Assembly: GCA_035566435.1 (NCBI GenBank)
Contig: DATMRF010000054.1
Location: 1 to 64,000, forward strand
Source: DATMRF01 sp035566435
GTDB taxonomy: Bacteria; Verrucomicrobiota; Verrucomicrobiia; Limisphaerales; UBA8199
DNA length: 64,000 bases
Direction: 5' to 3'
The stretch's first letter is position 1; every line of letters begins with the position of its first letter. Below the pieces are notes generated by a model that saw only the letters and a list, made by a program, of their open reading frames with translations, made no database searches and was not told the origin of the DNA. A program made the position numbers and the translations under genes. Shown in pieces: positions 42,205 through 50,627 of the stretch.

Positions 42205-42542
42205 CCGCCTTGCGGTCTTTTACAGGTTGAAACTGTAGGGTTCTCTTGTGGTCTTTGCGCTCGCTTGTGGCGATGCCGGAGTCCGGTATCCGGCTCGGAT
42301 GATTGCTCGAACCCTTCGGCGCCGTTGTGAACAACCTGTGAACAGACTGTGGATAGATTTCAATAATTGATTCTGGATTCCTCCCTGGCAGGTTGAGCAT
42401 GATGCGGCCCGTTGGCTCCATCCTCCGGTCCGTGGCCGGAGCGGGCACTCTCAGGAATCTGGTCGGGACTTTTGCGCATCAGCAGGACGCCTTTCTTAAA
42501 CCTGCGCCGGACACGTTTTTCAGCCGGAACACGTGCGCACAA
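42205..42542. other. Gap, no feature seen
   Basis: About 340 bp between the pseudogene and the small protein. It may contain decayed remains of the pseudogene. I see no RNA gene or repeat. Confidence 0.4.
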
Positions 42543-42764
42543 ATGACCAAGCCTAAGGCTATTATGCGCGTTTTGCTGCGTGATGTTAGAACCGGGCTGT
42601 ATTTTCGCCAGCCTCATGGTTGGACGGCTGAAACCGAGCAGGCGCAGAGTTTCAAGCACAGCGCCGAAGCGATGAACCTCGCGCGCAAACAACGCGTCCA
42701 GGAAGCGGAGGTCATCCTATCATTCGAAGAATCCAGTTACGCTGTCGCCTTACCGTTGCCTTAA
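42543..42764 (+). CDS. Small uncharacterised protein
   Basis: A 73-residue protein when started at the ATG at 42543. The body VLLRDVRTGLYFRQPHGWTAETEQAQSFKHSAEAM is a compact pattern (LLRD..TG.YF....W....A..F) that looks like a real small-protein family, and it ends EVILSFEESSYAVALPLP. The frame is open upstream to 42393 but that part has no protein character. Function is unknown. Composition is ordinary for the window. Confidence 0.55.
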   Translation: MTKPKAIMRVLLRDVRTGLYFRQPHGWTAETEQAQSFKHSAEAMNLARKQRVQEAEVILSFEESSYAVALPLP

Positions 42765-42811
42765 GATGAATTCCTGTCCCGGGGGCTGCTGCCGCTAGTC
42801 ACCGAAGCCGT

Positions 42812-42895
42812 GGGTAGGGAGTGTTGTCCTCAACGCGCCACGAGCTCCCACCTGGCACCAATGCAGGGCACGTTGAGGATAACACGCCCTACCCA
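42812..42895. repeat. Inverted repeat with ~28-bp imperfect arms
   Basis: GGGTAGGGAGTGTTGTCCTC... (42812-42839) pairs with ...GAGGATAACACGCCCTACCC (42867-42894), three mismatches at most, with a ~27-nt loop. It could fold into a long hairpin. It lies between the small protein and the glycosidase gene. Confidence 0.8.
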
Positions 42896-43005
42896 CTCCT
42901 ATGCGGTCGCTCTCGTGTTACGGTCCGACCTCAGGCCTTGTACGTTCATGACGCCAACTGAAATGCGCTTGCCGGCCTGGAGGCACCGACTAAAGTTCGA
43001 CCGAA

Positions 43006-45318
43006 ATGCACGCACCAACCGCATACTTCCTCAGCCTCGCCTGCCCTTTGGTTTCCCTGGCTAACTTGGCGGCCTTGGCCGCCGAACCGCCCGGCGACTT
43101 TAACTCCCGCTCGAACTCGCCCGTAGTTATCACCGCCGGCGCCGATTGGGTTCCCTTGCGACCGGAACTGGACATCGAGCCCGGCTCGGCCCTGGACTTC
43201 ACCGGGGTGGCCGGCACCGATGCCCCGGCCGGAAAGCACGGCCGGGTTATCGCACGGCCCGACGGTCAATTCGCATTCGCCGACTCGCCGAAGGAGCCGC
43301 GCCGGTTTTATGGCGTCAACGTCTGCTTTAGCGCGCTGTACCTGGAAAAGGAGCAAGCCGACCATGTCGCAGCGCGGCTCTCGCGCCTTGGCTACAACGC
43401 GCTGCGGATTCACCACTATGAAAACGAGCTGTGCCAGGGCCAGCCTGACACGACCACCTTTAACCCGCAGAAATTGGACCAGTTCGACTACTTCATGGCC
43501 GCGTTGATTCGCCACGGCATTTACCTGACGACCGACCTCTACGTTTCCCGGAGCGTGCCCTATCGCGAGGTGGGCATCGACCGCGATGGGCGGATTCCCA
43601 TGGATACTTACAAAGTGCTGGTGCCGGTCCATCAGGGAGCCTTCGAAAACTGGAAAAAGTTTGCGCGCGCTTTTCTCGGACACTTGAACCCCTACACCAG
43701 GCGCCGATACGCGGACGAGTCCGCGCTCGCCTGGCTGGCCATGATCAACGAGGGCAATTTCGGCAACTTCTACAAAGATATCCGAAGCATCCCCGAGTGG
43801 AAACAGGCATGGAACGTTTGGCTCGCGAAACGCTATGCCGGCCGGCCGGCCCTCGCGGGCGCCTGGAGCGGTGAAATAAAACCAGACGAGGACGCCTCGG
43901 TCCAAACGGTAGCTCTGCCGGAAAACCTCTCCGGAAAGGGGCTGCGGACCCGCGATTGCATCGCGTTCCTGGCCGACACCGACCGCGACATGGTACTGCG
44001 GATGAAGAAGTTCTTGCGTGAGGAACTGGGCTGCCGCGCGTTGATTAGTAACTCCAGTTCCTGGACTCGGTTTACGACGGATCAGTCGGCCCGCCAGGTC
44101 TATGACTATGTCGATGACCATTTTTATGTGGATCATCCGCGTTTTCTCGAAGGGCCCTGGCGCCTGCCCAGCCGCTGCCCGAACACCAGTCCCATCGCCG
44201 ATGGCGCGCCGGGCGGGCGGCCCCTCGCGTTCACGCGCCTGTTCGACAAGCCGTTCACCGTTACCGAATACAACTACTCGGCTCCGGGGAGATTTCGCGG
44301 GGTTGGCGGCATCCTGACCGGAGCGTTGGGCGCGCTGCAAGGCTGGGGCGGCATCTGGCGCTTCGCCTACAGCCACAGCCGCGGCACCCTCGCCGCTCCT
44401 TCGCCCATAGGTTATTTCGATGTGGCGTCCGACCCGCTCAGCCAGGCCGCCGAGCGCGCCTCCCTCTGTCTCTTCGCTCGCGGCGACCTGCAAACCGCCC
44501 CGCACTCGGTGGTGCTGGTTATGACCGAGGCGGACCTCGCGAAGCCGGCGCCCCGGATTCCAACGCTCGCGACCAGTTGGCATTGGCTGGCCTGGGTGAC
44601 CCGCATCGGCACCGAAGTCGTCCCTTCACCGAAGACTGCAGTGTCGTTCGATGCGATCCTGCCGCTGGCCTGGCAGACGCCTGCCTCGGCTTATAATCCG
44701 AGGCAGGTGCTGAATCTTGAACCCTATACGGTCGATAATGACACCTTGGTTTCCGCCCTCCAACAGAAACACCTCTTCGCTCCTGATGCCGTTCTCGATC
44801 CAAAGCTCAAACGCTTCCGCAGTGAAACGGGCGAAATCACGGTGGACGGAACCACTGGCCAGCTGGTGCTGGACACTCCGCGCACCGCCGGCGGGTACTC
44901 GCTAGCAGGACAAACCATCGAAGCAAAACGAGCCGGGGTGACGATTTCGATTCAGGGCAGCGACGCGACGGTTTGGGTCAGCGCGCTGGACCGGCGCCCG
45001 ATTCGCCGCAGCAGTCGCCTCCTGGTCACGCACCTCACCGATTTACAGAACTCCGAAATCCGCTACGCCGAACCGGCTCGCCAGACCTTATTGGACTGGG
45101 GCCATTTGCCGTACCTGGTTCGCACCGGCACTGCGGAGTTGAGCTTGCAACTGAAATCGCCAGGGCGATTTCATGTTTGGGCGTTGGGCTCCCGGGGCAA
45201 CCGCCTCGCCGAGCTGCCCGCCAGGACCGAGAGGGGAACCTTGCGCTTTATCGCTGATGTAGCCGGCGCGCCAGAAGCCGGGGCGCGCATGCTCTACGAA
45301 GTAGCCGAGACACGCTGA
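43006..45318 (+). CDS. Exported clan GH-A glycoside hydrolase-like protein
   Basis: A 770-residue protein with a signal region (residues ~1-26, ANLAALAAEP). The barrel (~100-470) has RRFYGVNVCFSALYLEK, YNALRIHHYENEL, then AWLAMINEGNFGNF with an Asn-Glu acid/base pair and TVTEYNYSAPGRFRG with a candidate nucleophile Glu, as in GH5-like clan GH-A enzymes. A beta-rich C-terminal part follows. It likely cleaves a plant or algal polysaccharide outside the cytoplasm; the exact family cannot be set by eye. No partner transporter or regulator is adjacent. Confidence 0.85.
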   Translation: MHAPTAYFLSLACPLVSLANLAALAAEPPGDFNSRSNSPVVITAGADWVPLRPELDIEPGSALDFTGVAGTDAPAGKHGRVIARPDGQFAFADSPKEPRRFYGVNVCFSALYLEKEQADHVAARLSRLGYNALRIHHYENELCQGQPDTTTFNPQKLDQFDYFMAALIRHGIYLTTDLYVSRSVPYREVGIDRDGRIPMDTYKVLVPVHQGAFENWKKFARAFLGHLNPYTRRRYADESALAWLAMINEGNFGNFYKDIRSIPEWKQAWNVWLAKRYAGRPALAGAWSGEIKPDEDASVQTVALPENLSGKGLRTRDCIAFLADTDRDMVLRMKKFLREELGCRALISNSSSWTRFTTDQSARQVYDYVDDHFYVDHPRFLEGPWRLPSRCPNTSPIADGAPGGRPLAFTRLFDKPFTVTEYNYSAPGRFRGVGGILTGALGALQGWGGIWRFAYSHSRGTLAAPSPIGYFDVASDPLSQAAERASLCLFARGDLQTAPHSVVLVMTEADLAKPAPRIPTLATSWHWLAWVTRIGTEVVPSPKTAVSFDAILPLAWQTPASAYNPRQVLNLEPYTVDNDTLVSALQQKHLFAPDAVLDPKLKRFRSETGEITVDGTTGQLVLDTPRTAGGYSLAGQTIEAKRAGVTISIQGSDATVWVSALDRRPIRRSSRLLVTHLTDLQNSEIRYAEPARQTLLDWGHLPYLVRTGTAELSLQLKSPGRFHVWALGSRGNRLAELPARTERGTLRFIADVAGAPEAGARMLYEVAETR

Positions 45319-45394
45319 AGCCGGTCAATTCCCACTTTGTCATTCCCCCAAGGTCGTTCTAGCGTAGGCCCTTCCAGTGACACGGAAATAGTTG

Positions 45395-45422
45395 TTGCAG
45401 GCCTCGCCTCGTTTGGTATATT
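45395..45422 (+). promoter_or_regulatory. Sigma-70-like promoter for the rpsL operon
   Basis: TTGCAG (45395-45400) and TATATT (45417-45422) are separated by 16 bp. The start of rpsL is at 45475. It is the best promoter match in the window for this operon. Confidence 0.7.
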
Positions 45423-45474
45423 CCGCGCTCCGTTTGCCAGGTGAGGCAGAACGGGCAGAATTTCTTTACACGAA

Positions 45475-45906
45475 ATGCCGACAATTAATCAATTGGTCCG
45501 CAAGGGCCGAAGTAAGCTGAAGCACAAGTCAAAGTCGCCAGCTCTGGAAAACTCTCCGTTCCGCCGGGGCGTTTGTATCCAGGTGATGACCCGCACGCCC
45601 AAGAAACCCAATTCGGCGATGCGCAAGGTCGCCAAAGTCCGCCTCACCAACGGTTACGAAGTGATCGCCTATATTCCGGACGAAGGCCATAATTTGCAGG
45701 AACACTCGATCGTGCTGGTACGCGGCGGCCGCGTGAAAGACCTTCCCGGCGTCCGTTACCATATTGTCCGCGGCACGCTCGACGCCGCGGGCGTGGAGAA
45801 GCGTCGCGTGAGCCGGTCGAAATATGGTGTGAAACGCCCCAAAGAGGGAGCGAAACCCGCCGCTGCCTCGGCCCCTGCTGCCGCCCCCGCTGCTCCGGCT
45901 GCGTAA
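45475..45906 (+). CDS. rpsL: 30S ribosomal protein S12
   Basis: A 143-residue S12, about 20 longer than the usual ~124. The conserved decoding-centre segments MTRTPKKPNSAMRK and RGGRVKDLPGVRYH are intact, as is the N-terminal PTINQLVRKGR. The C-terminal extension after the RSKYG-type ending (KPAAASAPAAAPAAPAA) is Ala/Pro-rich and atypical. It starts the str operon (rpsL-rpsG-fusA), with 31 bp to rpsG. No strong Shine-Dalgarno precedes the ATG. Confidence 0.97.
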   Translation: MPTINQLVRKGRSKLKHKSKSPALENSPFRRGVCIQVMTRTPKKPNSAMRKVAKVRLTNGYEVIAYIPDEGHNLQEHSIVLVRGGRVKDLPGVRYHIVRGTLDAAGVEKRRVSRSKYGVKRPKEGAKPAAASAPAAAPAAPAA

Positions 45907-45937
45907 CCAATTCAACCTCTTAACGTTTTAACGAATC

Positions 45938-46411
45938 ATGTCTCGACGTCGCCAAGCCACTAAACGGCCGATCTCCAAGGACGCAAAATTCAACAGCACG
46001 CTGGTCTCGCGCCTGGTCAATACGGTCATGGAGCGGGGCAAAAAAACGGTTGCCCAGCGGATTGTCTATGGCGCGTTCGACCAGATCGCGACCAAAAATC
46101 CGGCGACCAATCCCTTGGATGTGCTACAACGAGCAGTCGATAACGCCAAACCTCGTCTGGAAGTCAAGGCCCGCCGCGTCGGCGGAGCCACCTATCAGGT
46201 GCCGCTCGAAGTGCCCTCCGACCGCCAGTTCGCGCTGGCACTGCGGTGGCTGGTGGATTTTGCCGATAACCGCAAGGGCGTTCCGATGAAGGAAGCCCTC
46301 GCGTCGGAGATCATGGACGCCTACCAGGGCCAGGGTAACGCGATCCGCAAACGCGACGAGGTCCACAAGATGGCCCAGGCGAACAAGGCATTTGCACATT
46401 TCCGTTGGTAG
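45938..46411 (+). CDS. rpsG: 30S ribosomal protein S7
   Basis: A 157-residue S7 of standard length. It binds the 16S rRNA 3' major domain and nucleates head assembly. Recognisable parts are MSRRRQATKRPISKDAKF, LVNTVMERGKKTVAQRIVYGAF, NAKPRLEVKARRVGGATYQVP and the C-terminal AHFRW. It lies between rpsL and fusA as in the classical str operon. A hairpin with a T-run (46430-46464) separates it from fusA. Confidence 0.98.
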   Translation: MSRRRQATKRPISKDAKFNSTLVSRLVNTVMERGKKTVAQRIVYGAFDQIATKNPATNPLDVLQRAVDNAKPRLEVKARRVGGATYQVPLEVPSDRQFALALRWLVDFADNRKGVPMKEALASEIMDAYQGQGNAIRKRDEVHKMAQANKAFAHFRW

Positions 46412-46429
46412 GATAAAATACCTAGAGTG

Positions 46430-46464
46430 CGCCCCGGAGGCAGTAAGTTTCTCGGGGCGTTTTC
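46430..46464 (+). terminator. Hairpin with T-run between rpsG and fusA
   Basis: CGCCCCG (46430-46436) and CGGGGCG (46453-46459) form a 7-bp stem followed by TTTTC. It lies 18 bp after rpsG and may cause partial termination, lowering fusA relative to the ribosomal proteins. Confidence 0.7.
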
Positions 46465-46508
46465 ATTCCCGGCGGGCTCGTTTTATAACCGATTATCAGG
46501 ATAATTAG

Positions 46509-48701
46509 ATGACAGCAGTAATGGACAAAGTTAAACCGGCGGCCGCGGGGTCGCCCAATTCGCCCAATCGGCCCTACCCGATGGAGCGGACCCGCAATAT
46601 TGGCATCGCGGCGCACATCGATGCCGGCAAGACCACCACCACCGAGCGCATTCTCTTTTACACTGGCCTCATCCACAAGATGGGAGATGTCGATGACGGC
46701 AATACGGTCACCGACTGGATGGAGCAGGAGCGCGAGCGCGGGATCACCATCACGTCCGCCGCCACCACCTGCTATTGGACGCAAAAGGAGGACGGTACCT
46801 TTAAGTCGTTCCAAGGCGTGCCGCACCGCGTCAACATCATCGACACCCCGGGCCATGTGGATTTCACGGCCGAGGTCGAGCGTTCGATGCGCGTCCTTGA
46901 CGGCGCCGTCGCCGTATTCTGCGGAGTCGCCGGGGTCCAGCCCCAGTCCGAGACGGTCTGGCGCCAGGCCACCAAGTACAAGGTCCCTCGCATCGCTTTC
47001 GTCAACAAGATGGACCGCACCGGGGCGAATTTTGAGAATGCGCTCAACGATATGCGCAAGAAGCTCGGGGCCTATGCTTACCCGATCTTCCTGCCCCTCG
47101 GTAAGGAAGATGATTTGCGCGGCGTTATCGACGTCGTGAACCAGAAGGCTATCGTATATGACCCGAACGACGAGGTCGGCCTGAAATACGAAATCACCGA
47201 GATCCCCGCCGACTTCAAGGATGCCGCCCAGGCTGCTCTAGCCGAGCTTATCGATGCCGTTTCCAACAAGGACGATCAGATCGCCGAGATGGTGATCGAG
47301 AACAAGCCGATCACCCCAAAGGAACTCAAACCCGCCATCCGTCGCCTCACCTGCAAGATTGAACTGGTCCCCGTGCTGTGCGGCTCGGCCTTCAAAAAGC
47401 GCGGCGTCCAGCCCCTCGTCGATGCCGTCGTGGATTACCTGCCTTCGCCGTTGGACGTCCCGCCCCCTGTCGGCATTGTGCCCGACTCGGACCAGACAGC
47501 CGAAGTCCCCTCGAACGACAACGGCAAGTTCTGCTCGCTGGCTTTCAAACTCTGGACCGATCCCTACGTCGGCAAACTGGTCTTTTTCCGGGTGTACAGC
47601 GGACAACTCAAGAAGGGCGATGTCATCTACAATCCCCGGACCCGTAAACGCGAGCGCGTCAGCCGCGTCCTGATGATCCAGGCTGACAAGCGCATTGATG
47701 TCGAAACCACCTACGCCGGCGACATCGCCGCGCTGGTCGGCATCCGGAACATCACCACCGGCGACACCCTTTGCGACGAGGATTTGGAGATCATGCTCGA
47801 ACCGCCGACGTTCCCCGAGCCGGTCATCTCCATGGCCGTCGAGCCCAAGACAAAGGCGGATCGCGAAAAGATGAGCGAAGGCCTGCAGCGCCTTGCCGAG
47901 GAAGACCCGACCTTTCGCTGCTTCACGAATGAGGAAACCGGCCAGCTTATCATTGCCGGCATGGGCGAGCTGCACCTGGAAATCATCCGCGACCGCCTGT
48001 TCCGCGAATTCAAAGTCAGCGCTAACGCCGGCGCGCCGCAGATCGCGTACCGCGAGACGATCACCAAGAACGCCGAAGGCGAAGGCAAATTCATCCGCCA
48101 GTCCGGCGGCCGTGGCCAATACGGCCATGCCTGTATCACCCTCGCTCCCAACGCGCGCGGCAAGGGCGTCGAAATCGAAAACAAGATTGTGGGCGGCGCC
48201 ATTCCAAAGGAGTACATCCCGGCGGTCATCGACGGTGTCGAAGAGGCCATCAAAGGCGGTGTGCTCGCTGGTTACCCGGTGGTAGATGTCAAAGTCGAGG
48301 TGGTGGACGGCACCTTCCACGAGGTGGACTCGAGCGAGCTGGCGTTCAAAATGGCGGGTATTTTTGCCCTCAAAGATGCCGCGAAGAAAGCCAATCCGAT
48401 CCTGCTCGAACCGATCATGAAGGTCGAAGTGACCACTCCCGATGAATACCAGGGCGACCTGCTCGGCGACATCAACCGCCGCCGTGGCAAGATCGTCAAC
48501 ATCGAGGCCAAGGACACCTCAACGGTGTTGAGCGCCGAAGTGCCGCTGGCCGAAATGTTTGGGTACGCGACCGCGATTCGTTCGCTGTCCAAGGGTCGCG
48601 CGGCCTATTCGATGGAGCCGTTCCGCTTCGAACCGGTTCCGGCGAACATCGTCGCGACCATCCTTGACTCCGCCAAAGGCAAACCCGCCGCCCGCGCGTG
48701 A
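46509..48701 (+). CDS. fusA: Elongation factor G
   Basis: A 730-residue translational GTPase, slightly longer than the ~700 norm. G1 is AHIDAGKTTT, G3 is DTPGHVDF, G4 is NKMDR; switch I ends RGITIT. Domains II-V follow, with domain IV GQYGHA. It catalyses translocation on the ribosome. AGGA precedes the ATG at 46509. The usual next gene tuf is not in the window; a minus-strand gene follows instead. N-terminal residues 1-27 are a Pro/Ala-containing extension, which accounts for the extra length. Confidence 0.97.
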   Translation: MTAVMDKVKPAAAGSPNSPNRPYPMERTRNIGIAAHIDAGKTTTTERILFYTGLIHKMGDVDDGNTVTDWMEQERERGITITSAATTCYWTQKEDGTFKSFQGVPHRVNIIDTPGHVDFTAEVERSMRVLDGAVAVFCGVAGVQPQSETVWRQATKYKVPRIAFVNKMDRTGANFENALNDMRKKLGAYAYPIFLPLGKEDDLRGVIDVVNQKAIVYDPNDEVGLKYEITEIPADFKDAAQAALAELIDAVSNKDDQIAEMVIENKPITPKELKPAIRRLTCKIELVPVLCGSAFKKRGVQPLVDAVVDYLPSPLDVPPPVGIVPDSDQTAEVPSNDNGKFCSLAFKLWTDPYVGKLVFFRVYSGQLKKGDVIYNPRTRKRERVSRVLMIQADKRIDVETTYAGDIAALVGIRNITTGDTLCDEDLEIMLEPPTFPEPVISMAVEPKTKADREKMSEGLQRLAEEDPTFRCFTNEETGQLIIAGMGELHLEIIRDRLFREFKVSANAGAPQIAYRETITKNAEGEGKFIRQSGGRGQYGHACITLAPNARGKGVEIENKIVGGAIPKEYIPAVIDGVEEAIKGGVLAGYPVVDVKVEVVDGTFHEVDSSELAFKMAGIFALKDAAKKANPILLEPIMKVEVTTPDEYQGDLLGDINRRRGKIVNIEAKDTSTVLSAEVPLAEMFGYATAIRSLSKGRAAYSMEPFRFEPVPANIVATILDSAKGKPAARA

Positions 48702-48760
48702 CGGACCGCGGGATGCGCCGATATATCGAGTGCTCGGCCTCGCGTGAGGTCCTTAGCACG

Positions 48761-50371
48761 CTACGCTCCACCTTCAGGCGCTTCCGCCTGGGCCAGTAAC
48801 CGGGCTCGCGCAGCTTCCATTTCGAGTTTGACTTGCGCGATGCGCGCGCGGATCAGCTCGCGGTTTTCTTCCTTTGCGGCGACCAGCTCGCAGGTGAGCC
48901 CTTCGATCCACCGCTCGTAAGCACGGTTCTGCCGCTGAAGCTGCAGCTCGATGCGGCTCAGCCGCTCATCGACGCTCAGAGCTTTGCGCGTGGCCGCCTG
49001 CTGAGTGTCCAGCAACCGGGCGCGGTCAGTGGCCAGCTTGCGCACCATTTTCTGCCTAAGCCATCGTCGCAGGTGGGGCAGCACACCTCGCCGGACCGCA
49101 GCCTGGGCGCGCTCGGCTCTTTCTTCGGCGGCCAACGCGCGCTGCTGCCAGGCGGCCGATTGTGTCTGTGTGTCGGGCGGCTCGATATGAATCACCGGCT
49201 GGGAAGCCGAACCTCGCGGGGCGGCTTCAGGACTGGAGCCGGTAACTGAGCGTGGAGCGACCACAACGGTGTAGGAAGCCCCTGTCGCTTTGGCGCTCTC
49301 GGCATGTTCAGGAATCAAGACCGGCACCGCCGGCACCCGCTTGCGGTTTTTGGTTAACGCCACAACGAGCGCGACAAACCCCAGTACAATCCCCGCCAGC
49401 GCTACCAGCCACACCAGCCCAGTGTCGCCGAACCGAGCCGCGAGTGAGGAACCGTCAGCAGCAGACCCTTCTGCCGCCGCCGGCGGCTGGCTTCGAGCTG
49501 CCTGGGCCTGTGACAGCAGTTCCGCTTGTCTGGCCCGTTCGGTCCAGGCGACCGCAGCCTTGGCGGAGTCGAGCTCGAGGTCGCAGGTGACCGGGTTATG
49601 GTCCCAGCCCGCGGTGGTTGGAATTTGCGGGCTGGGAAAAATGCTGGGTTCGACCAACAGGTAATCAGCCGTGACGCCAGGCTGCCCGGCTTTCGCAATG
49701 AACGTGATTCTTTGTCGAGCGGGGAGTTGCAGCAATGGATCAACAAATCCGGCTTCTTCCAGCAGGCGAACTGTTTTTTCTCGCGCGGTGGAAGCTGTTT
49801 TGTCTAAATCGCCGAAGGTGGCCGCGACAACAAAGCTCTGGACCTGGTTCATCTCCCAGCGTTTGACCGAATTCAGTTCGTCCAGCAACGGGCGCACCTG
49901 TGTCTCCAGGCCCGCCCCGGCGCCGAACTCCGCGCAGAAAAGACCGACGCGCAGCCTGCCGGCCTGGAGAGCGGCAAAGGCGAATCCACCTTGTCTCGCA
50001 ATATCCCCCGGCGTTCGCCAGGCAGCCGACCACGAGAAATACGCCTTTTGTCTCGACAGGATGGCCACTTGCTGCCTCCCTCCGGCCTGGCCTTGCGCGG
50101 GCCGAAATGAGGAGCAAATCGCAATGTTGAACTCCGCCGGTTTGAGCGCCTCGGCGAGCTGCGCGCACATTTGCCAATCGCTGACACCCTGCAACAGGAT
50201 GACATCAGGATGGAGCTTCGTGAGGGTCGCGGCCCATCGCTGAATTGAGGTGTTGGTCCCGCCGGTCGCTTCCGCACTTGGGGATTGCAGATTCCAGGTG
50301 GTGACGCGCAGGTTGTCAGCGAGGCTGGGCAAGGTGCTCGTAGCGATAGCGAGGCCCAGACTTAAACGCAA
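48761..50371 (-). CDS. EEP-fold (endonuclease/exonuclease/phosphatase-like) protein with membrane helix
   Basis: Read from TTG at 50371 it has 536 residues with a signal-like start (LRLSLGLAIATSTLPSLADNL). Residues ~20-270 match the EEP fold: VTTWNLQ, DVILLQGVSD, and WDHNPVTCDLEL. The key metal-binding Glu (normally LQE) is Gly, so catalysis is doubtful. One membrane helix (~315-340, VWLVALAGIVLGFVALVVAL) is followed by an Arg/Gln/Ala-rich coiled coil to the end. The frame continues to a GTG at 50626, but that extension runs through a palindromic repeat (50472-50577), so I reject it. It follows the prepilin-like gene. Confidence 0.68.
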   Translation of the reverse strand: MRLSLGLAIATSTLPSLADNLRVTTWNLQSPSAEATGGTNTSIQRWAATLTKLHPDVILLQGVSDWQMCAQLAEALKPAEFNIAICSSFRPAQGQAGGRQQVAILSRQKAYFSWSAAWRTPGDIARQGGFAFAALQAGRLRVGLFCAEFGAGAGLETQVRPLLDELNSVKRWEMNQVQSFVVAATFGDLDKTASTAREKTVRLLEEAGFVDPLLQLPARQRITFIAKAGQPGVTADYLLVEPSIFPSPQIPTTAGWDHNPVTCDLELDSAKAAVAWTERARQAELLSQAQAARSQPPAAAEGSAADGSSLAARFGDTGLVWLVALAGIVLGFVALVVALTKNRKRVPAVPVLIPEHAESAKATGASYTVVVAPRSVTGSSPEAAPRGSASQPVIHIEPPDTQTQSAAWQQRALAAEERAERAQAAVRRGVLPHLRRWLRQKMVRKLATDRARLLDTQQAATRKALSVDERLSRIELQLQRQNRAYERWIEGLTCELVAAKEENRELIRARIAQVKLEMEAARARLLAQAEAPEGGA

Positions 50372-50471
50372 AGACGCAAAGGCGCAAAGGTGCGGGTCAA
50401 TTCTGCTCCTCAGTCGCGCAATCCACCCGAGTGCTCGCAGCCCGTGGGGGTTTTTGCGCGCTGCCTGCGTC

Positions 50472-50577
50472 GCGAAGCGTATGGAGTGCGTGTCCCGATT
50501 CCGAATCGGGGCCGCTTTTCGACCTGACAACCCTTTCCAACAGCGCCAGCAAGCTCCACGCACTCCATACGCTTCGC
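50472..50577. repeat. Nested palindromic element with 21-bp perfect arms
   Basis: GCGAAGCGTATGGAGTGCGTG (50472-50492) is the exact reverse complement of 50557-50577. A second perfect hairpin, CCGATTC/GAATCGG, lies inside. It occupies the gap between the EEP-like gene and the prepilin-like gene. Confidence 0.88.
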
Positions 50578-50627
50578 AACGTTGGCCTGCGGCGTCGCTG
50601 TTCGCTATGATTGCGCCTTTGCTCACG

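Noticed and set aside
42946..44583. 545-codon minus-strand frame
   Set aside because: Antisense to the clan GH-A glycosidase, which has intact catalytic motifs and a signal peptide; the frame itself is Arg/Gly-rich with no family signature.
47238..48320. 360-codon minus-strand frame
   Set aside because: Antisense to fusA, whose GTPase motifs are intact. High GC codon bias makes long shadow frames.
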